Part shown: positions 7,539 through 17,369 of the stretch, piece after piece | Numbering within the stretch: position 1 is the first letter of the stretch | Layout of the letters: every line of letters starts with the position of its first letter | Assembly: GCA_900766245.1 (NCBI GenBank) | Contig: CAAFUR010000027.1 | Coordinates: 49,681-113,680, forward strand | Source: Veillonellaceae bacterium | GTDB lineage: Bacteria; Bacillota; Negativicutes; Veillonellales; Veillonellaceae | DNA length: 64,000 bases | Direction of reading: 5' to 3' | Notes under the pieces: generated by a model | What the model was told of the DNA's origin: nothing | The model's database searches: none | What the model saw: only the letters and a program-made list of their open reading frames with translations | Program-made: the position numbers and the translations under genes

Positions 7539-10187
7539 ATGCAATCAAATACTGTGGTACTTAATGACATTCAACAACAAGTTGTACAGGAATTAGATAG
7601 AAATATTGTATTGCTAGCTTCTGCAGGAACGGGAAAAACAAATACATTGTCCTATCGGGTGGCACATATCTTGGAAACGGGACGTGCCACTGGAGATCAA
7701 ATTTTGTGTTTAACATTTACGAATAAAGCGTGTCGTGAAATGAAAGAACGCATGATTGCGATTGTAGGACAAGAGGCACAAGCTGTGAAAGTATCTACGT
7801 TTCACAGCTTTTGTTATACCATTTTGCAAGAAGAAGCCAAATTACAAGAAGATCTATTTAAAGAATTTCTCATCTTTGACGAAGAAGATGCAGAGGAATT
7901 ATTAAGTGAATGTCTGCCGAATCTTGTGAAAGCCTATAGTAAAGAACAAGGTATTATGGCACCTAAAATACATGCAGATACGATTCGTCAGGTTATCAGC
8001 GAAGTGAAAGAGCATCGATCGAAGTATCAATATTATTCTGCTAATATACAAGAGGATTACGCACGGACAATCAAGCGTATGAAAAGGGAAGAGTCTGTTT
8101 GGTATAGCATCATGTCAGAAGATACTGCCGAATTTTTAGAAGAAAAAGGGCTACAAGTATTGATGGAATACGAATGGCGATTACGTTCATTGAATGGACT
8201 AGACTTTGCAGATTTGATTACGAGGGTACATCAAATCTTTCAGCGCCCCGAAGTGGCTAATCGTTGGCGTCAGCGCTATTCCTATATTGCAGTAGATGAA
8301 ATGCAAGACACTAGCGAGTTAGAATATGAAGTGATGAACACCATGTGGAAGGGTAACCATATCTTGCTCTGTGGGGATTACTTTCAAACCATTTATGAAT
8401 GGCGTGGGTCTAATCCGATTACCTTAATCGATCGGTATCGCAGAGAGTATAACCCCATAGAATTGGTCTTTGATACAAACTATCGGTCTAATCAGATGTT
8501 GTTTAAGGGAGCTTTTTCCATGCTGAAAGATATGTTCCCTCAACAGGTGCGAGAGTTGTATCGAAAAGAACCAAAAGCGATAGCCACACAGCAAGGTGAG
8601 CCTATTTCGATATATGCGGCTGCAGATGCTCAGGATGAGGCTAGGTATATATTTCAATCTATTCAACAGTTGAGAATTGGAGAAGAGATGCCTCCTGTAG
8701 GAATTTTGGTGCGCACCAATAAACAGGCTATACAATTGAGTGAGCATTTTAAACGATGCAATCGATCTTTGCCAGAAGAGAAACAATTGAAGTTTATTTT
8801 GGCAGATGAATTAAAATTTTTCCGACGTTTGGAAATCAAGGATGTGTTGGCATTTTTTAAATGCTTAGTGAATCCTTGGGACTTAATGAGTACAAAACGA
8901 ATCATTCGCACCTTTGTCAAAGGGGTTGGTGATAAGCGTATGGAGGAATTAGAAAGCAAAGCAGTGAGAAAAACTGGGTTGCGGATCACCGATTTTATGA
9001 GTACAACCATCTTTGCACGAGAGCCTTATGAACAATTAGAAAAAGGGCTCATCGCCAAAGATATCGTAGTGTTTGATGTGGAAACGACAGGCGTAAATAT
9101 CATGGAGGACCGCATTGTGCAGATGGCAGCTATTCGCATTGATGAAGAAGGCAATACCATTGATACCTTCGAACGATTTATCAATCCTGGCGTACCTGTA
9201 GGGGATTCAGAATTAGTTCATGGCTTTAGTGATGCGCATTTACAAAAGGTTGGGGGCGATGCAGGAACTGTACTGGAAGCATTCCGACAGTTTGCTGATG
9301 GGTCTATGATTGTAGGACATAATGTGCAGTATGATTTGGGTATATTAGAACAAGAGTGTAGTCGACATGGTGTAGCTATGCCAAGGGTACAAGCCATCTA
9401 TGATACCCTAGACATATATCGTCGGTTCTATCCGAATTTGCCGAACCACAAACTAGAATTTTTAAGTGGATACTTCCCGATTGATCATCAGTCTACTCAT
9501 AATGCCATGGACGATATAATAGCGACGGGTAAATTATTGGTTTATGCTATGAGAGAAAATATCCTTCCTACGAAAGCACAGCGCATGGCATTTGTCAATA
9601 AATACAGAGATATATTTGCTAATATTGCTGCTTCTATGGATACTTTACGAAGTAAGTGGACTACAAGTAAACCTACAGAAATTCTTGCCTATATTATGAA
9701 TGATATGGGCCTAGTGGAACACTATCAAAAGAAGGTAAAAGAAGATCCCACCGGAGAACGTAGATTGACTAGTATTCGTGAATTATACCGCATCATGAAA
9801 GAGTTAGAAACGGAACATCCACATTATGTAGGGCGTGATGGGGTGAAAGAGATATTAGAAATGTCAGCCCTTCATTCAGGAGAGGGCATGTTCCGACGAA
9901 AAGGAGATAGCCGTATTCCTATCATTACGGTCCATCAAGCCAAAGGAAGTGAATTTGAGTATGTCTTTATTGCTTGTGCACATGATGGGGGACTTCCGTT
10001 CTACTTTGCTGTTAAAGATGGTAAATTAGAAGAAGAAAAACGTATTTTCTATGTAGCATTAACCCGTGCTAAAAAACACTTGACCATTACCTATGCAAAG
10101 GTGAATGCAAATGGGTATTGGCAACAACCAAGTCGATTCTTATCGTCCATTCCAGAAGAATTTATAAAGCGGTTGGGCTCATCATAA
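7539..10187 (+). CDS. UvrD/PcrA-like superfamily 1 helicase with inserted DnaQ-type 3'-5' exonuclease
   Basis: An 882-residue fusion. Helicase motifs: Walker A ASAGTGKTNTLSYR near residue 30; Walker B AVDEMQD near residue 250; DYFQTIYEWRGS near residue 285; then, after the insertion, motif V VHQAKGSEFEYVFIA near residue 800 and motif VI YVALTRAKKHL near residue 835. Between them, at about residues 507-665, lies a complete DEDDh exonuclease: DVETTG (Asp, Glu), GHNVQYDLGIL (Asp) and THNAMDD (His, Asp). All catalytic residues for both activities appear intact. The protein probably unwinds DNA and trims 3' ends during repair. It ends the dnaX-recR operon (15-bp gap). Its specific pathway is not known to me. 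Confidence 0.92.
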   Translation: MQSNTVVLNDIQQQVVQELDRNIVLLASAGTGKTNTLSYRVAHILETGRATGDQILCLTFTNKACREMKERMIAIVGQEAQAVKVSTFHSFCYTILQEEAKLQEDLFKEFLIFDEEDAEELLSECLPNLVKAYSKEQGIMAPKIHADTIRQVISEVKEHRSKYQYYSANIQEDYARTIKRMKREESVWYSIMSEDTAEFLEEKGLQVLMEYEWRLRSLNGLDFADLITRVHQIFQRPEVANRWRQRYSYIAVDEMQDTSELEYEVMNTMWKGNHILLCGDYFQTIYEWRGSNPITLIDRYRREYNPIELVFDTNYRSNQMLFKGAFSMLKDMFPQQVRELYRKEPKAIATQQGEPISIYAAADAQDEARYIFQSIQQLRIGEEMPPVGILVRTNKQAIQLSEHFKRCNRSLPEEKQLKFILADELKFFRRLEIKDVLAFFKCLVNPWDLMSTKRIIRTFVKGVGDKRMEELESKAVRKTGLRITDFMSTTIFAREPYEQLEKGLIAKDIVVFDVETTGVNIMEDRIVQMAAIRIDEEGNTIDTFERFINPGVPVGDSELVHGFSDAHLQKVGGDAGTVLEAFRQFADGSMIVGHNVQYDLGILEQECSRHGVAMPRVQAIYDTLDIYRRFYPNLPNHKLEFLSGYFPIDHQSTHNAMDDIIATGKLLVYAMRENILPTKAQRMAFVNKYRDIFANIAASMDTLRSKWTTSKPTEILAYIMNDMGLVEHYQKKVKEDPTGERRLTSIRELYRIMKELETEHPHYVGRDGVKEILEMSALHSGEGMFRRKGDSRIPIITVHQAKGSEFEYVFIACAHDGGLPFYFAVKDGKLEEEKRIFYVALTRAKKHLTITYAKVNANGYWQQPSRFLSSIPEEFIKRLGSS

Positions 10188-10234
10188 AGATATGGGAATT
10201 TGTAGGGAATAACTACCCCAATGTTTTCAATCTA

Positions 10235-10278
10235 TGCTATAATAAAGTGTAAATAGTGTACGTTAGACGCCTATTTAC
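10235..10278 (+). promoter_or_regulatory. purA promoter and leader hairpin
   Basis: Extended -10 TGC-TATAAT at 10235-10243, with no good -35. In the transcribed leader, GTAAATAG (10249-10256) pairs with CTATTTAC (10271-10278) around a 14-nt loop. There is no T-run, so it may be an mRNA structure or a protein operator. Confidence 0.65.
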
Positions 10279-10380
10279 GAAGGTAATACTAATAATGGAA
10301 GAACTTTCAGAATGAGGGCTTTCAAACTAGAAAGCAATCGTTACGATAGAAAGTTCTATGATGTAATGGAGGCAATTCAT

Positions 10381-11679
10381 ATGGGAACCAATGTAGCAAC
10401 AAGTATGGTAATTGGCACACAATGGGGCGATGAAGGTAAAGGTAAAATCGTTGATTATTTATCTGAACGCGCTGATGTGGTAGTACGTAGCCAAGGTGGT
10501 AATAATGCAGGTCATACTGTAGTCGTAGACGGTAAATCTTTCGCATTGCGTTTATTGCCTAGCGGTATTCTTTACGATGATAAAATGAATATCATTGGTA
10601 CTGGTGTCGTTGTGGACCCTAAAGTATTGTTGGAAGAAATTGCAAACCTTGAAAAAGAAGGTAAAAGTGCAAAATCCTTATATATTTCTGACCGTGCTCA
10701 CGTGATTTTACCGTATCATAATCGCTTAGATGAAGCGGAAGAATCTGTGAAAGGCGATGCTAAAATCGGTACTACAAAAAATGGTATCGGTCCATGCTAT
10801 GCAGATAAAGTAAATCGTATTGGCATTCGTATTTGCGATTTAATGGATCCAGTTGTATTTGAGAAGAAACTTAAATTCAACGTAGAATTGAAAAATAAAA
10901 TGTTAACAGCCGTATATGGTTTTGAGCCAGTTAACTTTGAAGAAATTTTAAAAGATTACTTAGGCTACGCAGAAAAACTACGTCCATTTGTAAAAGATAC
11001 AAACTTTGCCGTGATCGATGCTATTAAATCTGGTAAAAAAGTATTGTTTGAAGGTGCCCAAGCAACAATGCTTGATCTTGATCATGGTACATATCCATTC
11101 GTAACTAGCTCTCATCCAGTGGCTGGTGGTGCGTCTGTGGGCGCTGGTGTAGGTCCTAACTACTTAAAAAATATCTTCGGTGTAGTAAAAGCGTACTCTA
11201 CTCGTGTTGGTGAAGGGCCATTCCCATCTGAATTATTAGATGAAACTGGCGAATATCTTCGTCAAACAGGTCATGAGTTCGGTACAGTGACAGGTCGTTC
11301 CCGTCGTTGCGGTTGGTTGGACTTGTCCGTAGTATCCTATGGCGCAGCATTGAACAGCTTAGAGTACTTGGCGATTACTCGTCTAGATATCTTGGATGGT
11401 TTAGATGAAGTTAAAATCTGCGTAGGTTACACACGCAATGGTGAGCCTGTACAAGGATTCCCTGCTAGCTTAGATGTATTAGCAGAATGTGAACCAGTAT
11501 ACGAAACATTCCCAGGTTGGAAAACAGATATTTCCGGTATCCGCAAGTATGAAGAATTACCAGAAGCAGCACGTCGTTATGTCGAACGCATTGCAGAAGT
11601 AACTGGCGTACAAGTAGGTATCGTTTCTGTAGGTCCTGGTCGTGATCAAACGATTGACTTAGTGAATGTATTTGCCTAA
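10381..11679 (+). CDS. purA: Adenylosuccinate synthase
   Basis: Joins IMP and aspartate with GTP to give adenylosuccinate, the first committed step to AMP. Family motifs: GTQWGDEGKGKIVDYLSE near residue 14, GGNNAGHTVVV, GTTKNGIGPCYADK, FEGAQATMLDLDHGTYPFVTSS and TGRSRRCGWLDL. The ATG at 10381 has GGAGG eight bases upstream and gives 432 residues, the usual length. An in-frame upstream ATG at 10312 would add 23 atypical residues and is rejected. It is transcribed alone. Confidence 0.97.
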   Translation: MGTNVATSMVIGTQWGDEGKGKIVDYLSERADVVVRSQGGNNAGHTVVVDGKSFALRLLPSGILYDDKMNIIGTGVVVDPKVLLEEIANLEKEGKSAKSLYISDRAHVILPYHNRLDEAEESVKGDAKIGTTKNGIGPCYADKVNRIGIRICDLMDPVVFEKKLKFNVELKNKMLTAVYGFEPVNFEEILKDYLGYAEKLRPFVKDTNFAVIDAIKSGKKVLFEGAQATMLDLDHGTYPFVTSSHPVAGGASVGAGVGPNYLKNIFGVVKAYSTRVGEGPFPSELLDETGEYLRQTGHEFGTVTGRSRRCGWLDLSVVSYGAALNSLEYLAITRLDILDGLDEVKICVGYTRNGEPVQGFPASLDVLAECEPVYETFPGWKTDISGIRKYEELPEAARRYVERIAEVTGVQVGIVSVGPGRDQTIDLVNVFA

Positions 11680-11694
11680 TCGCAATGAACCATG

Positions 11695-11724
11695 TAGAGA
11701 CCCGTTTTGGGTCTCTATTTTATT
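11695..11724 (+). terminator. purA terminator
   Basis: TAGAGACCC/GGGTCTCTA 9-bp stem (11695-11703 with 11709-11717) with a TTTT loop and a T-rich tail. Confidence 0.93.
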
Positions 11725-11764
11725 TGTTGCAGATTCTATGTATATTTGAAAGTAAGGAGATTCC

Positions 11765-13951
11765 ATGATTAAACGATTATCTCTAGCGCTCTCTCAGGAT
11801 GTGGCAGAGCTGCTGAAAGAATACATAACATATCCCATGGTGGATGTGACTACAGCAGACTTTACAGAAGTATCTGCTATTGTGGTCAGTGATGCCTATG
11901 TGAAGGACATAGTGCATCATCCACAGGTACAAGCCTTTTCCATTCCTTTATTTGTTATTACAAAGGATGGAGATGCTCTCCTTGAGGCTGATGATTATTT
12001 GCCTACCATGAGGATATATACGGCACATACACTGGATGAACTTAGAATGACAGAGGATGTTGAGACGGCGGCCATACGCTATGAATATGCTGTGTTGCCA
12101 CCATTTTTTAGAACCCTAGCTATGTACTCTACCGATGGCAACCTTCAATTTGATTGTCCCGGACATCAAGGGGGCGACTTCTTTAAGCGACATCCAGCAG
12201 GCCGTGCGTTCTATAATTTTTATGGACAAAACGTATTCACTAGTGATTTATGTAATGCAGATGTGAAGTTAGGAGATTTGCTCATTCATGAAGGTCCTGC
12301 TTGTGATGCACAACAGCATGCAGCAGAGGTATTCAATGCAGACAAAACTTATTTTGTACTAAATGGTACTTCTTCCGCCAATAAAATGGTTCTCAATGCC
12401 TTGTTAGCACCAGGAGATGTGGTGCTCTATGATAGAAATAACCATAAGTCTATTTCTCATGGTGCCTTGGTACAAGCGGGGGCGACACCAGTGTACTTGG
12501 AAACGGCACGAAATCCATTTGGGTCCATCGGCGGGATTCTAGACCACTGTTTTGAAGAAAGCTATATCCGTCAGTTAGTGGCGCAAAGAGATCCAGAGAA
12601 AGCAAAGGAAGAACGGCCGATCCGGTTGGCAGTGATTCAGCTAGGCACCTATGATGGCACGATTTATAATGCACGACAAGTGGTAGAGCGGATTGGACAT
12701 CTTTGTGATTATATTTTGTTTGATTCTGCTTGGGTAGGGTACGAACAATTTATTCCTATGATGAAAGATTGCAGTCCTTTATTATTAGAATTAGGACCAA
12801 ATGATCCGGGTATTCTCGTGACGCAATCAGTACATAAGCAACAAGCGGGCTTTTCTCAAGCCTCTCAGGTGCATAAAAAAGACAGACACATCAAAGGACA
12901 AGCGCGGTATGTAAACCATAAACGGATGAACAATGCCTTTATGATGCATGCCTCTACATCTCCCTTTTATCCCTTGTTTGCATCCTTAGATGTGAATGCT
13001 AAAATGCATGAAGGATTAGGCGGTCAATTTCTGTGGAAAGAGTGTGTAAAAGTGGCTATCGAAGCTCGTAAATCAGTGCTAACACGATGTCAGTATATAC
13101 GACCACTAGTGCCACCTATGGTGCATGGTCAACGTTGGGAAGATGGTGATACGGAACGCATGGCAGAGGACCTATCCTACTTCAGGTTTGAACCGAATGG
13201 AAAATGGCACTCTTTCCAAGGCTATGGAGAGAATCAATACTTCATTGACCCTTGTAAGTTTCAATTGATTACACCTGGTATTGATGTAGAAACAGGAGAC
13301 TATGAATCTTTTGGCATACCGGCTACGATTTTGGCGCATTACTTGCGAGATCGCCATATCATCCCAGAGAAATGCGATTTAAATACCATATTATTTTTAA
13401 TGACACCAGCGGAAACAAAGGAAAAGATGGAGCAACTAGTATCCCACTTAGTAGAGTTTGAAGCTCTCATCGATAGAGATGCGCCATTGGAAGAGGTATT
13501 ACCTTATGTGAGTCATCGACATTGGAAGGCCTACGATGGATATACAATTCGTCAACTTTGCCAAGAAATGCATGATTTCTATAAAGATCGTAATGTAAGT
13601 GCATTGCAAAGAAAATTGTTCTTACAAGACTATTTCCCTGATTATGTAAAATCACCGCAAGAAGCGAACTTTGATTTCGTTCGAGGCCATGGCGAGTTAG
13701 TGCCTGTGTCTAAGATAGTGGGGCGTATGGCATTAGAAGGAGCCTTGCCATATCCACCAGGGGTTATCTGTGTGCAACCAGGTGAGCGATGGTCTGAAAC
13801 GGCACGAGATTATTTCTTAGCCTTAGAAGAAGGGATTAATCGATTGCCTGGCTTTGCCCCAGAAATTCAAGGGGTGTACTTGCAAGAGCAAGAGGATGGC
13901 ACTAAAAAAGCCTTTGCTTACGTTTTACAAGAGACCTATGAATCGCGATAG
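11765..13951 (+). CDS. Orn/Lys/Arg decarboxylase (fold-I, PLP-dependent)
   Basis: A 728-residue enzyme of the large basic amino acid decarboxylase family. It has an N-terminal response-regulator-like wing domain. The catalytic domain starts near residue 120 (FDCPGHQGGDFFKRHPAG). The PLP region is NGTSSANKMVLNALL with D-R-N-N-H-K-S. The Schiff-base lysine lies in TQSVHKQQAGFSQ near residue 358. The C-terminal domain is of the usual type. It should form putrescine, cadaverine or agmatine and consume protons, which fits acid resistance and polyamine release in an oral biofilm. Substrate choice cannot be read reliably; ornithine is favoured by overall resemblance. It stands alone between two terminators. 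Confidence 0.92.
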   Translation: MIKRLSLALSQDVAELLKEYITYPMVDVTTADFTEVSAIVVSDAYVKDIVHHPQVQAFSIPLFVITKDGDALLEADDYLPTMRIYTAHTLDELRMTEDVETAAIRYEYAVLPPFFRTLAMYSTDGNLQFDCPGHQGGDFFKRHPAGRAFYNFYGQNVFTSDLCNADVKLGDLLIHEGPACDAQQHAAEVFNADKTYFVLNGTSSANKMVLNALLAPGDVVLYDRNNHKSISHGALVQAGATPVYLETARNPFGSIGGILDHCFEESYIRQLVAQRDPEKAKEERPIRLAVIQLGTYDGTIYNARQVVERIGHLCDYILFDSAWVGYEQFIPMMKDCSPLLLELGPNDPGILVTQSVHKQQAGFSQASQVHKKDRHIKGQARYVNHKRMNNAFMMHASTSPFYPLFASLDVNAKMHEGLGGQFLWKECVKVAIEARKSVLTRCQYIRPLVPPMVHGQRWEDGDTERMAEDLSYFRFEPNGKWHSFQGYGENQYFIDPCKFQLITPGIDVETGDYESFGIPATILAHYLRDRHIIPEKCDLNTILFLMTPAETKEKMEQLVSHLVEFEALIDRDAPLEEVLPYVSHRHWKAYDGYTIRQLCQEMHDFYKDRNVSALQRKLFLQDYFPDYVKSPQEANFDFVRGHGELVPVSKIVGRMALEGALPYPPGVICVQPGERWSETARDYFLALEEGINRLPGFAPEIQGVYLQEQEDGTKKAFAYVLQETYESR

Positions 13952-13993
13952 TATAGAGGATTCTATATATAAATTTGTACTCACAATGCATAG

Positions 13994-14030
13994 AAATGGT
14001 GTATCGTACTTGTATGATACACCATTTTTA
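13994..14030 (+). terminator. Terminator after the decarboxylase
   Basis: A 12-bp stem AAATGGTGTATC/GATACACCATTT (13994-14005 with 14016-14027) with a T-tail; the flanking A/T make it potentially bidirectional. Confidence 0.88.
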
Positions 14031-14180
14031 TATATACTTGTATATGAATGCATAAAACTATTTCATAGCGTGTAGACCGTACAGAATGCCTATAGGCTAT
14101 AAAGTAGTTACAGAAAAAATATTCTTACATAGGTATAGGAAACTTGAGCGAAAAGCTCACTAGATTAAATAGGAGTGTAT

Positions 14181-15131
14181 ATGTTAATACAAGATAAACA
14201 TGCAGTAGAGCAACGGTTGTTGATTCAATCGGCCATACTCATGTCATTTGTGGCCATTGGTGGCACTATGATGGGGGTCTTTAGCGGATCCAGTGCCATC
14301 TTGTTAGATGGGGTCGTGTCCTTTATTGCCGTGATTATTAAGGTGATGATGATCATTACCTCTAGATTGGTATCCAATGAAACAAGTAAGCGCTTTCAGT
14401 TTGGCTATTGGCAGTTTGAACCCTTGGTGTTAATTGCAGAAGGTAGCTTTACCTTGCTTATCGTAAGCTATGCCTTTTTGTCGGGATTGACGGATTTATT
14501 GGGCGGCGGTCGTGCTGTTCATGTGGGACCTGCTATTATCTACGCTACGATTTTTACCATTGCTGATACGTGCTATTATTTCTATGTACACCAAATCAAT
14601 AAAAAGTTACAATCTAATTTGGTGAAATTCGATAATATTAGCTGGTCCATCGATGCCATGTTAGAAGCTGGGATTTTAGTTAGCTTTTTAGTGGCTTTTG
14701 GATTAGAACATTTTGGCTATGCAGAATGGGCCGTATACGTGGATCCTATTGTGCTTATCATTTTGTCGCTACAAATGATGCCGTCTGCTTTAAAAATTAT
14801 CATTCCATCGGTAAAGCAAATTATGGGGGTGGCACCGTTAACCTTGCATAATCGAATTCAATTTATTATGGATTCTTTCATGGAAAAGTATAAATTTAAA
14901 GATTATGTGACTAGTGTACAAGCCTATGGGAATGTGAAAATGATTGAAATTGATATTTTGATTCCTAAGAACTTCCCTAAACAGACGATTGTAGAATTAG
15001 ATGAAATTCGCGATGAAATTGACCTTGCCATTGGTGGTGACCCGGCAGAGAAATGGGTGACCATAACGTTTACATCTACGAAAAAGTGGATGGCAAAAGA
15101 TTATTTATTAGATGAAGAAGACGAAGATTAA
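14181..15131 (+). CDS. Cation diffusion facilitator (CDF) family efflux protein
   Basis: About 316 residues. There are several membrane helices, with GSSAILLDGVVSFIAVIIKV in the second, the place where the family has its metal-site Asp. Later come SIDAMLEAGILVSF and a C-terminal cytoplasmic domain ending in an acidic DEEDED tail. CDF proteins export Zn, Mn or Fe by proton antiport. The canonical HxxxD pattern is not obvious in the first site (LLDGV; the D is present), so metal choice is open. The ATG at 14181 follows AGGAG by 5 bases and is preferred over GTG at 14175. The end of the gene overlaps an alternative upstream start of the DedA gene. Confidence 0.88.
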   Translation: MLIQDKHAVEQRLLIQSAILMSFVAIGGTMMGVFSGSSAILLDGVVSFIAVIIKVMMIITSRLVSNETSKRFQFGYWQFEPLVLIAEGSFTLLIVSYAFLSGLTDLLGGGRAVHVGPAIIYATIFTIADTCYYFYVHQINKKLQSNLVKFDNISWSIDAMLEAGILVSFLVAFGLEHFGYAEWAVYVDPIVLIILSLQMMPSALKIIIPSVKQIMGVAPLTLHNRIQFIMDSFMEKYKFKDYVTSVQAYGNVKMIEIDILIPKNFPKQTIVELDEIRDEIDLAIGGDPAEKWVTITFTSTKKWMAKDYLLDEEDED

Positions 15132-15156
15132 TATATCTTCTGATGAGGCGAGAAGA

Positions 15157-15744
15157 ATGGATTATGTATTGAGTGTCATGGAGACCTATGGTTATGCAGC
15201 CATGTTTATTTGCATGGTCTTGGAAAATGCGAACATTCCCATTCCTAGTGAAATTATTTTGGGATTTGCCGGATATTTAGTGTTTCAAGGCGTATTTGAT
15301 TTAAATACAGCGATTATTGTAGGCGTTGTGGCTGGTGTTGTGGGTTCTGTGTTGTCCTATTGGTTAGGGGAATACGGTGGTAGACCAGTATTGATGAAAT
15401 ATGGAAAGTATATTTTATTTAGTGAAGATAAATTTGGTGCTGCAGAAAAATTGTTCAATCGCTATGGTGGTGCCGCTGTGTTTATTGGCCGTTTATTACC
15501 AGGGGTGCGTACATTTATTTCCTTCCCTGCAGGAGTGGCTAAATATCCGATGACCCCCTTTGTGATTTGGACTACTTTGGGCACAATCCCTTGGACTATC
15601 TTGCTAGTTTGGCTAGGTATGAAATTAGGAGAACATTGGAAAGACTTGATTGAGTATAATCATGAACTATTAATTGCTATGATTGTAGTCTTTGTGGTGG
15701 TAGCTGTAGTGTATGGTTTGAAATATTGGAAACGTCGTAAATAA
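15157..15744 (+). CDS. DedA family membrane protein
   Basis: About 195 residues with the DedA pattern: ENANIPIPSEIILGFAGYLV, then GYWLGEYGG-like YWLGEYGGRPVLMKYGKY, then FNRYGGAAVFIGRLLPGVRTFISFPAGVAKYP. DedA proteins act in phospholipid carrier recycling (undecaprenyl phosphate or PE flipping) and membrane homeostasis. The ATG at 15157 follows GAGG by 8 bases. An earlier ATG at 15112 lies inside the CDF gene and adds an atypical N-terminus. The next gene is a lipid-carrier-dependent glycosyltransferase, a sensible partner for a carrier-lipid flippase. Confidence 0.9.
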   Translation: MDYVLSVMETYGYAAMFICMVLENANIPIPSEIILGFAGYLVFQGVFDLNTAIIVGVVAGVVGSVLSYWLGEYGGRPVLMKYGKYILFSEDKFGAAEKLFNRYGGAAVFIGRLLPGVRTFISFPAGVAKYPMTPFVIWTTLGTIPWTILLVWLGMKLGEHWKDLIEYNHELLIAMIVVFVVVAVVYGLKYWKRRK

Positions 15745-15757
15745 TAGGGAGATGCTT

Positions 15758-17359
15758 ATGAAATTACATCGTGTAACCTATGTAGTATTTCTCTTTTTCT
15801 TAGGAGTCTATGTACTAGGGAACCATCTATTGCCAGTGTCGGATCCAGTAGAGTCGAATTACGCTTTAACCGCAAAAGAGATGGTCCTGTCTGGAGATTG
15901 GTTGTCTCCACAAATTTATGGGCACTATTGGTTTGATAAACCAATTATGATTTATTGGCTATTGAGTTTGTCCTATTCTGTATTCGGTATGACAGACTTT
16001 GCAGCGCGTTTTCCATCAGCTCTTTTTGGCGCTTTGTCAGTGGCTATGGTGTACCAAGGAGTACGCACCTTAACAGGACAACGAGTGGGCGCTTTGTTAG
16101 CAGCATTCATATTAGGCACATCTCTCATCGTATGGACCATTGCCCATGGTATCATCACAGATATGGTGTTGTTATTTGCTACGGTAGGTACCTTTTATTA
16201 CGCCTACCGTGGATTACTAGTTAAGAATCCATGGCATATGGCAGTAGCCTATGGCTTTGCAGGTATTGCGGTATTGACGAAGGGTCCTGTAGGGCTGGTA
16301 TTACCGGGACTATTATTCCTAATCTATGCAGGGGTTAAACGATCTTGGTCCATGGTGAAAGCATTATTTCCTTGGCAAGGTATCCTCATATTGTTAGCGA
16401 TTGTCTTGCCTTGGTATGGATATATGTACCATACTCACGGCATGGAATTTATCAATGGGTTTTTAGGACTCCATAATATCACGAGAGCGACCCAATCGGA
16501 GCATCCCGAGGTGAATCATTGGTGGTACTATCTACCTATTTTCCTAGGAGGCTCTCTCCCTTGGACGGGGGCTATTTTATATGGTATGTATCGGGGATGG
16601 AAAACAAGATCTGATGCTTATGTATATACCATGATTACGGGCTGGGGAACGATTTTGTTTTATACTGTTATGGCTACAAAATATCCGACCTATGCCTTTA
16701 TTTCCGTCATTCCTTTTAGTCTATTAGGGGCTTATGGGGTGATTTCTTTGAAAGATGCCAGTCATCGTGCTTGGTGGTGGCTATTAGGTCCTACCTTGGT
16801 CCTATGGTGGGCTCTTGGTATTGGTACTTTTTTTGCACCTTGGGGCTTTTGGTGGATACTGCGAGCATTTGTGGTAGGCCTTACCATATTCCTTACTGGA
16901 TGTTATTGGTATGGGAAACGATTAATGATGCCTTTCACAGTGGGCATGGGTACCTTGGTAGTGCTAGGTATTGTTCTCATGGAAGGACTGGTACCATTCT
17001 TGGGCTTGCGTTCTTCTGTGACATATCATGAACAAATACGTAGCTTTCATGGATCTGTTTACTATTATGGAGAATATGCAGCGTCTGTGCCGTATTATTT
17101 AGATATTACTCCCGTCCGTGTGGAGCCTAGTCCTGAGCGATTGGCGAAGTATAATGTACAACGCAGTGCGAAGTGGAATGGTAAGAATGTGATGCCTCAA
17201 ATTGAGGAACAAGAATTATTTAAACGGTTGCAATCTGGAGAACGGATGCTGATTATTACCAATAAAAATTACGGTAAAGAATTAGAAGAATCTTCGGTAG
17301 GCCAATACTTAGAACGTGATACAAGTAGTTCTAAAGTAGTGTTATTGCATTCTAAATAG
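15758..17359 (+). CDS. GT39/ArnT-like glycosyltransferase (lipid-carrier dependent)
   Basis: A roughly 533-residue polytopic protein. The first loop carries DPVESNYALTAKEMVLSGDW, the acidic catalytic motif expected in ArnT/PMT family enzymes, followed by YWFDKPIMIYWLL. About ten or more membrane helices follow, then a soluble C-terminal domain from about residue 420. It should transfer a sugar from a polyprenyl phosphate donor to lipid A, another glycolipid or a protein. The ATG at 15758 has AGGGA 7 bases upstream. It lies between the DedA gene and a uracil-DNA glycosylase in one transcript. Confidence 0.9.
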   Translation: MKLHRVTYVVFLFFLGVYVLGNHLLPVSDPVESNYALTAKEMVLSGDWLSPQIYGHYWFDKPIMIYWLLSLSYSVFGMTDFAARFPSALFGALSVAMVYQGVRTLTGQRVGALLAAFILGTSLIVWTIAHGIITDMVLLFATVGTFYYAYRGLLVKNPWHMAVAYGFAGIAVLTKGPVGLVLPGLLFLIYAGVKRSWSMVKALFPWQGILILLAIVLPWYGYMYHTHGMEFINGFLGLHNITRATQSEHPEVNHWWYYLPIFLGGSLPWTGAILYGMYRGWKTRSDAYVYTMITGWGTILFYTVMATKYPTYAFISVIPFSLLGAYGVISLKDASHRAWWWLLGPTLVLWWALGIGTFFAPWGFWWILRAFVVGLTIFLTGCYWYGKRLMMPFTVGMGTLVVLGIVLMEGLVPFLGLRSSVTYHEQIRSFHGSVYYYGEYAASVPYYLDITPVRVEPSPERLAKYNVQRSAKWNGKNVMPQIEEQELFKRLQSGERMLIITNKNYGKELEESSVGQYLERDTSSSKVVLLHSK

Positions 17360-17369
17360 TGAGGTACCT

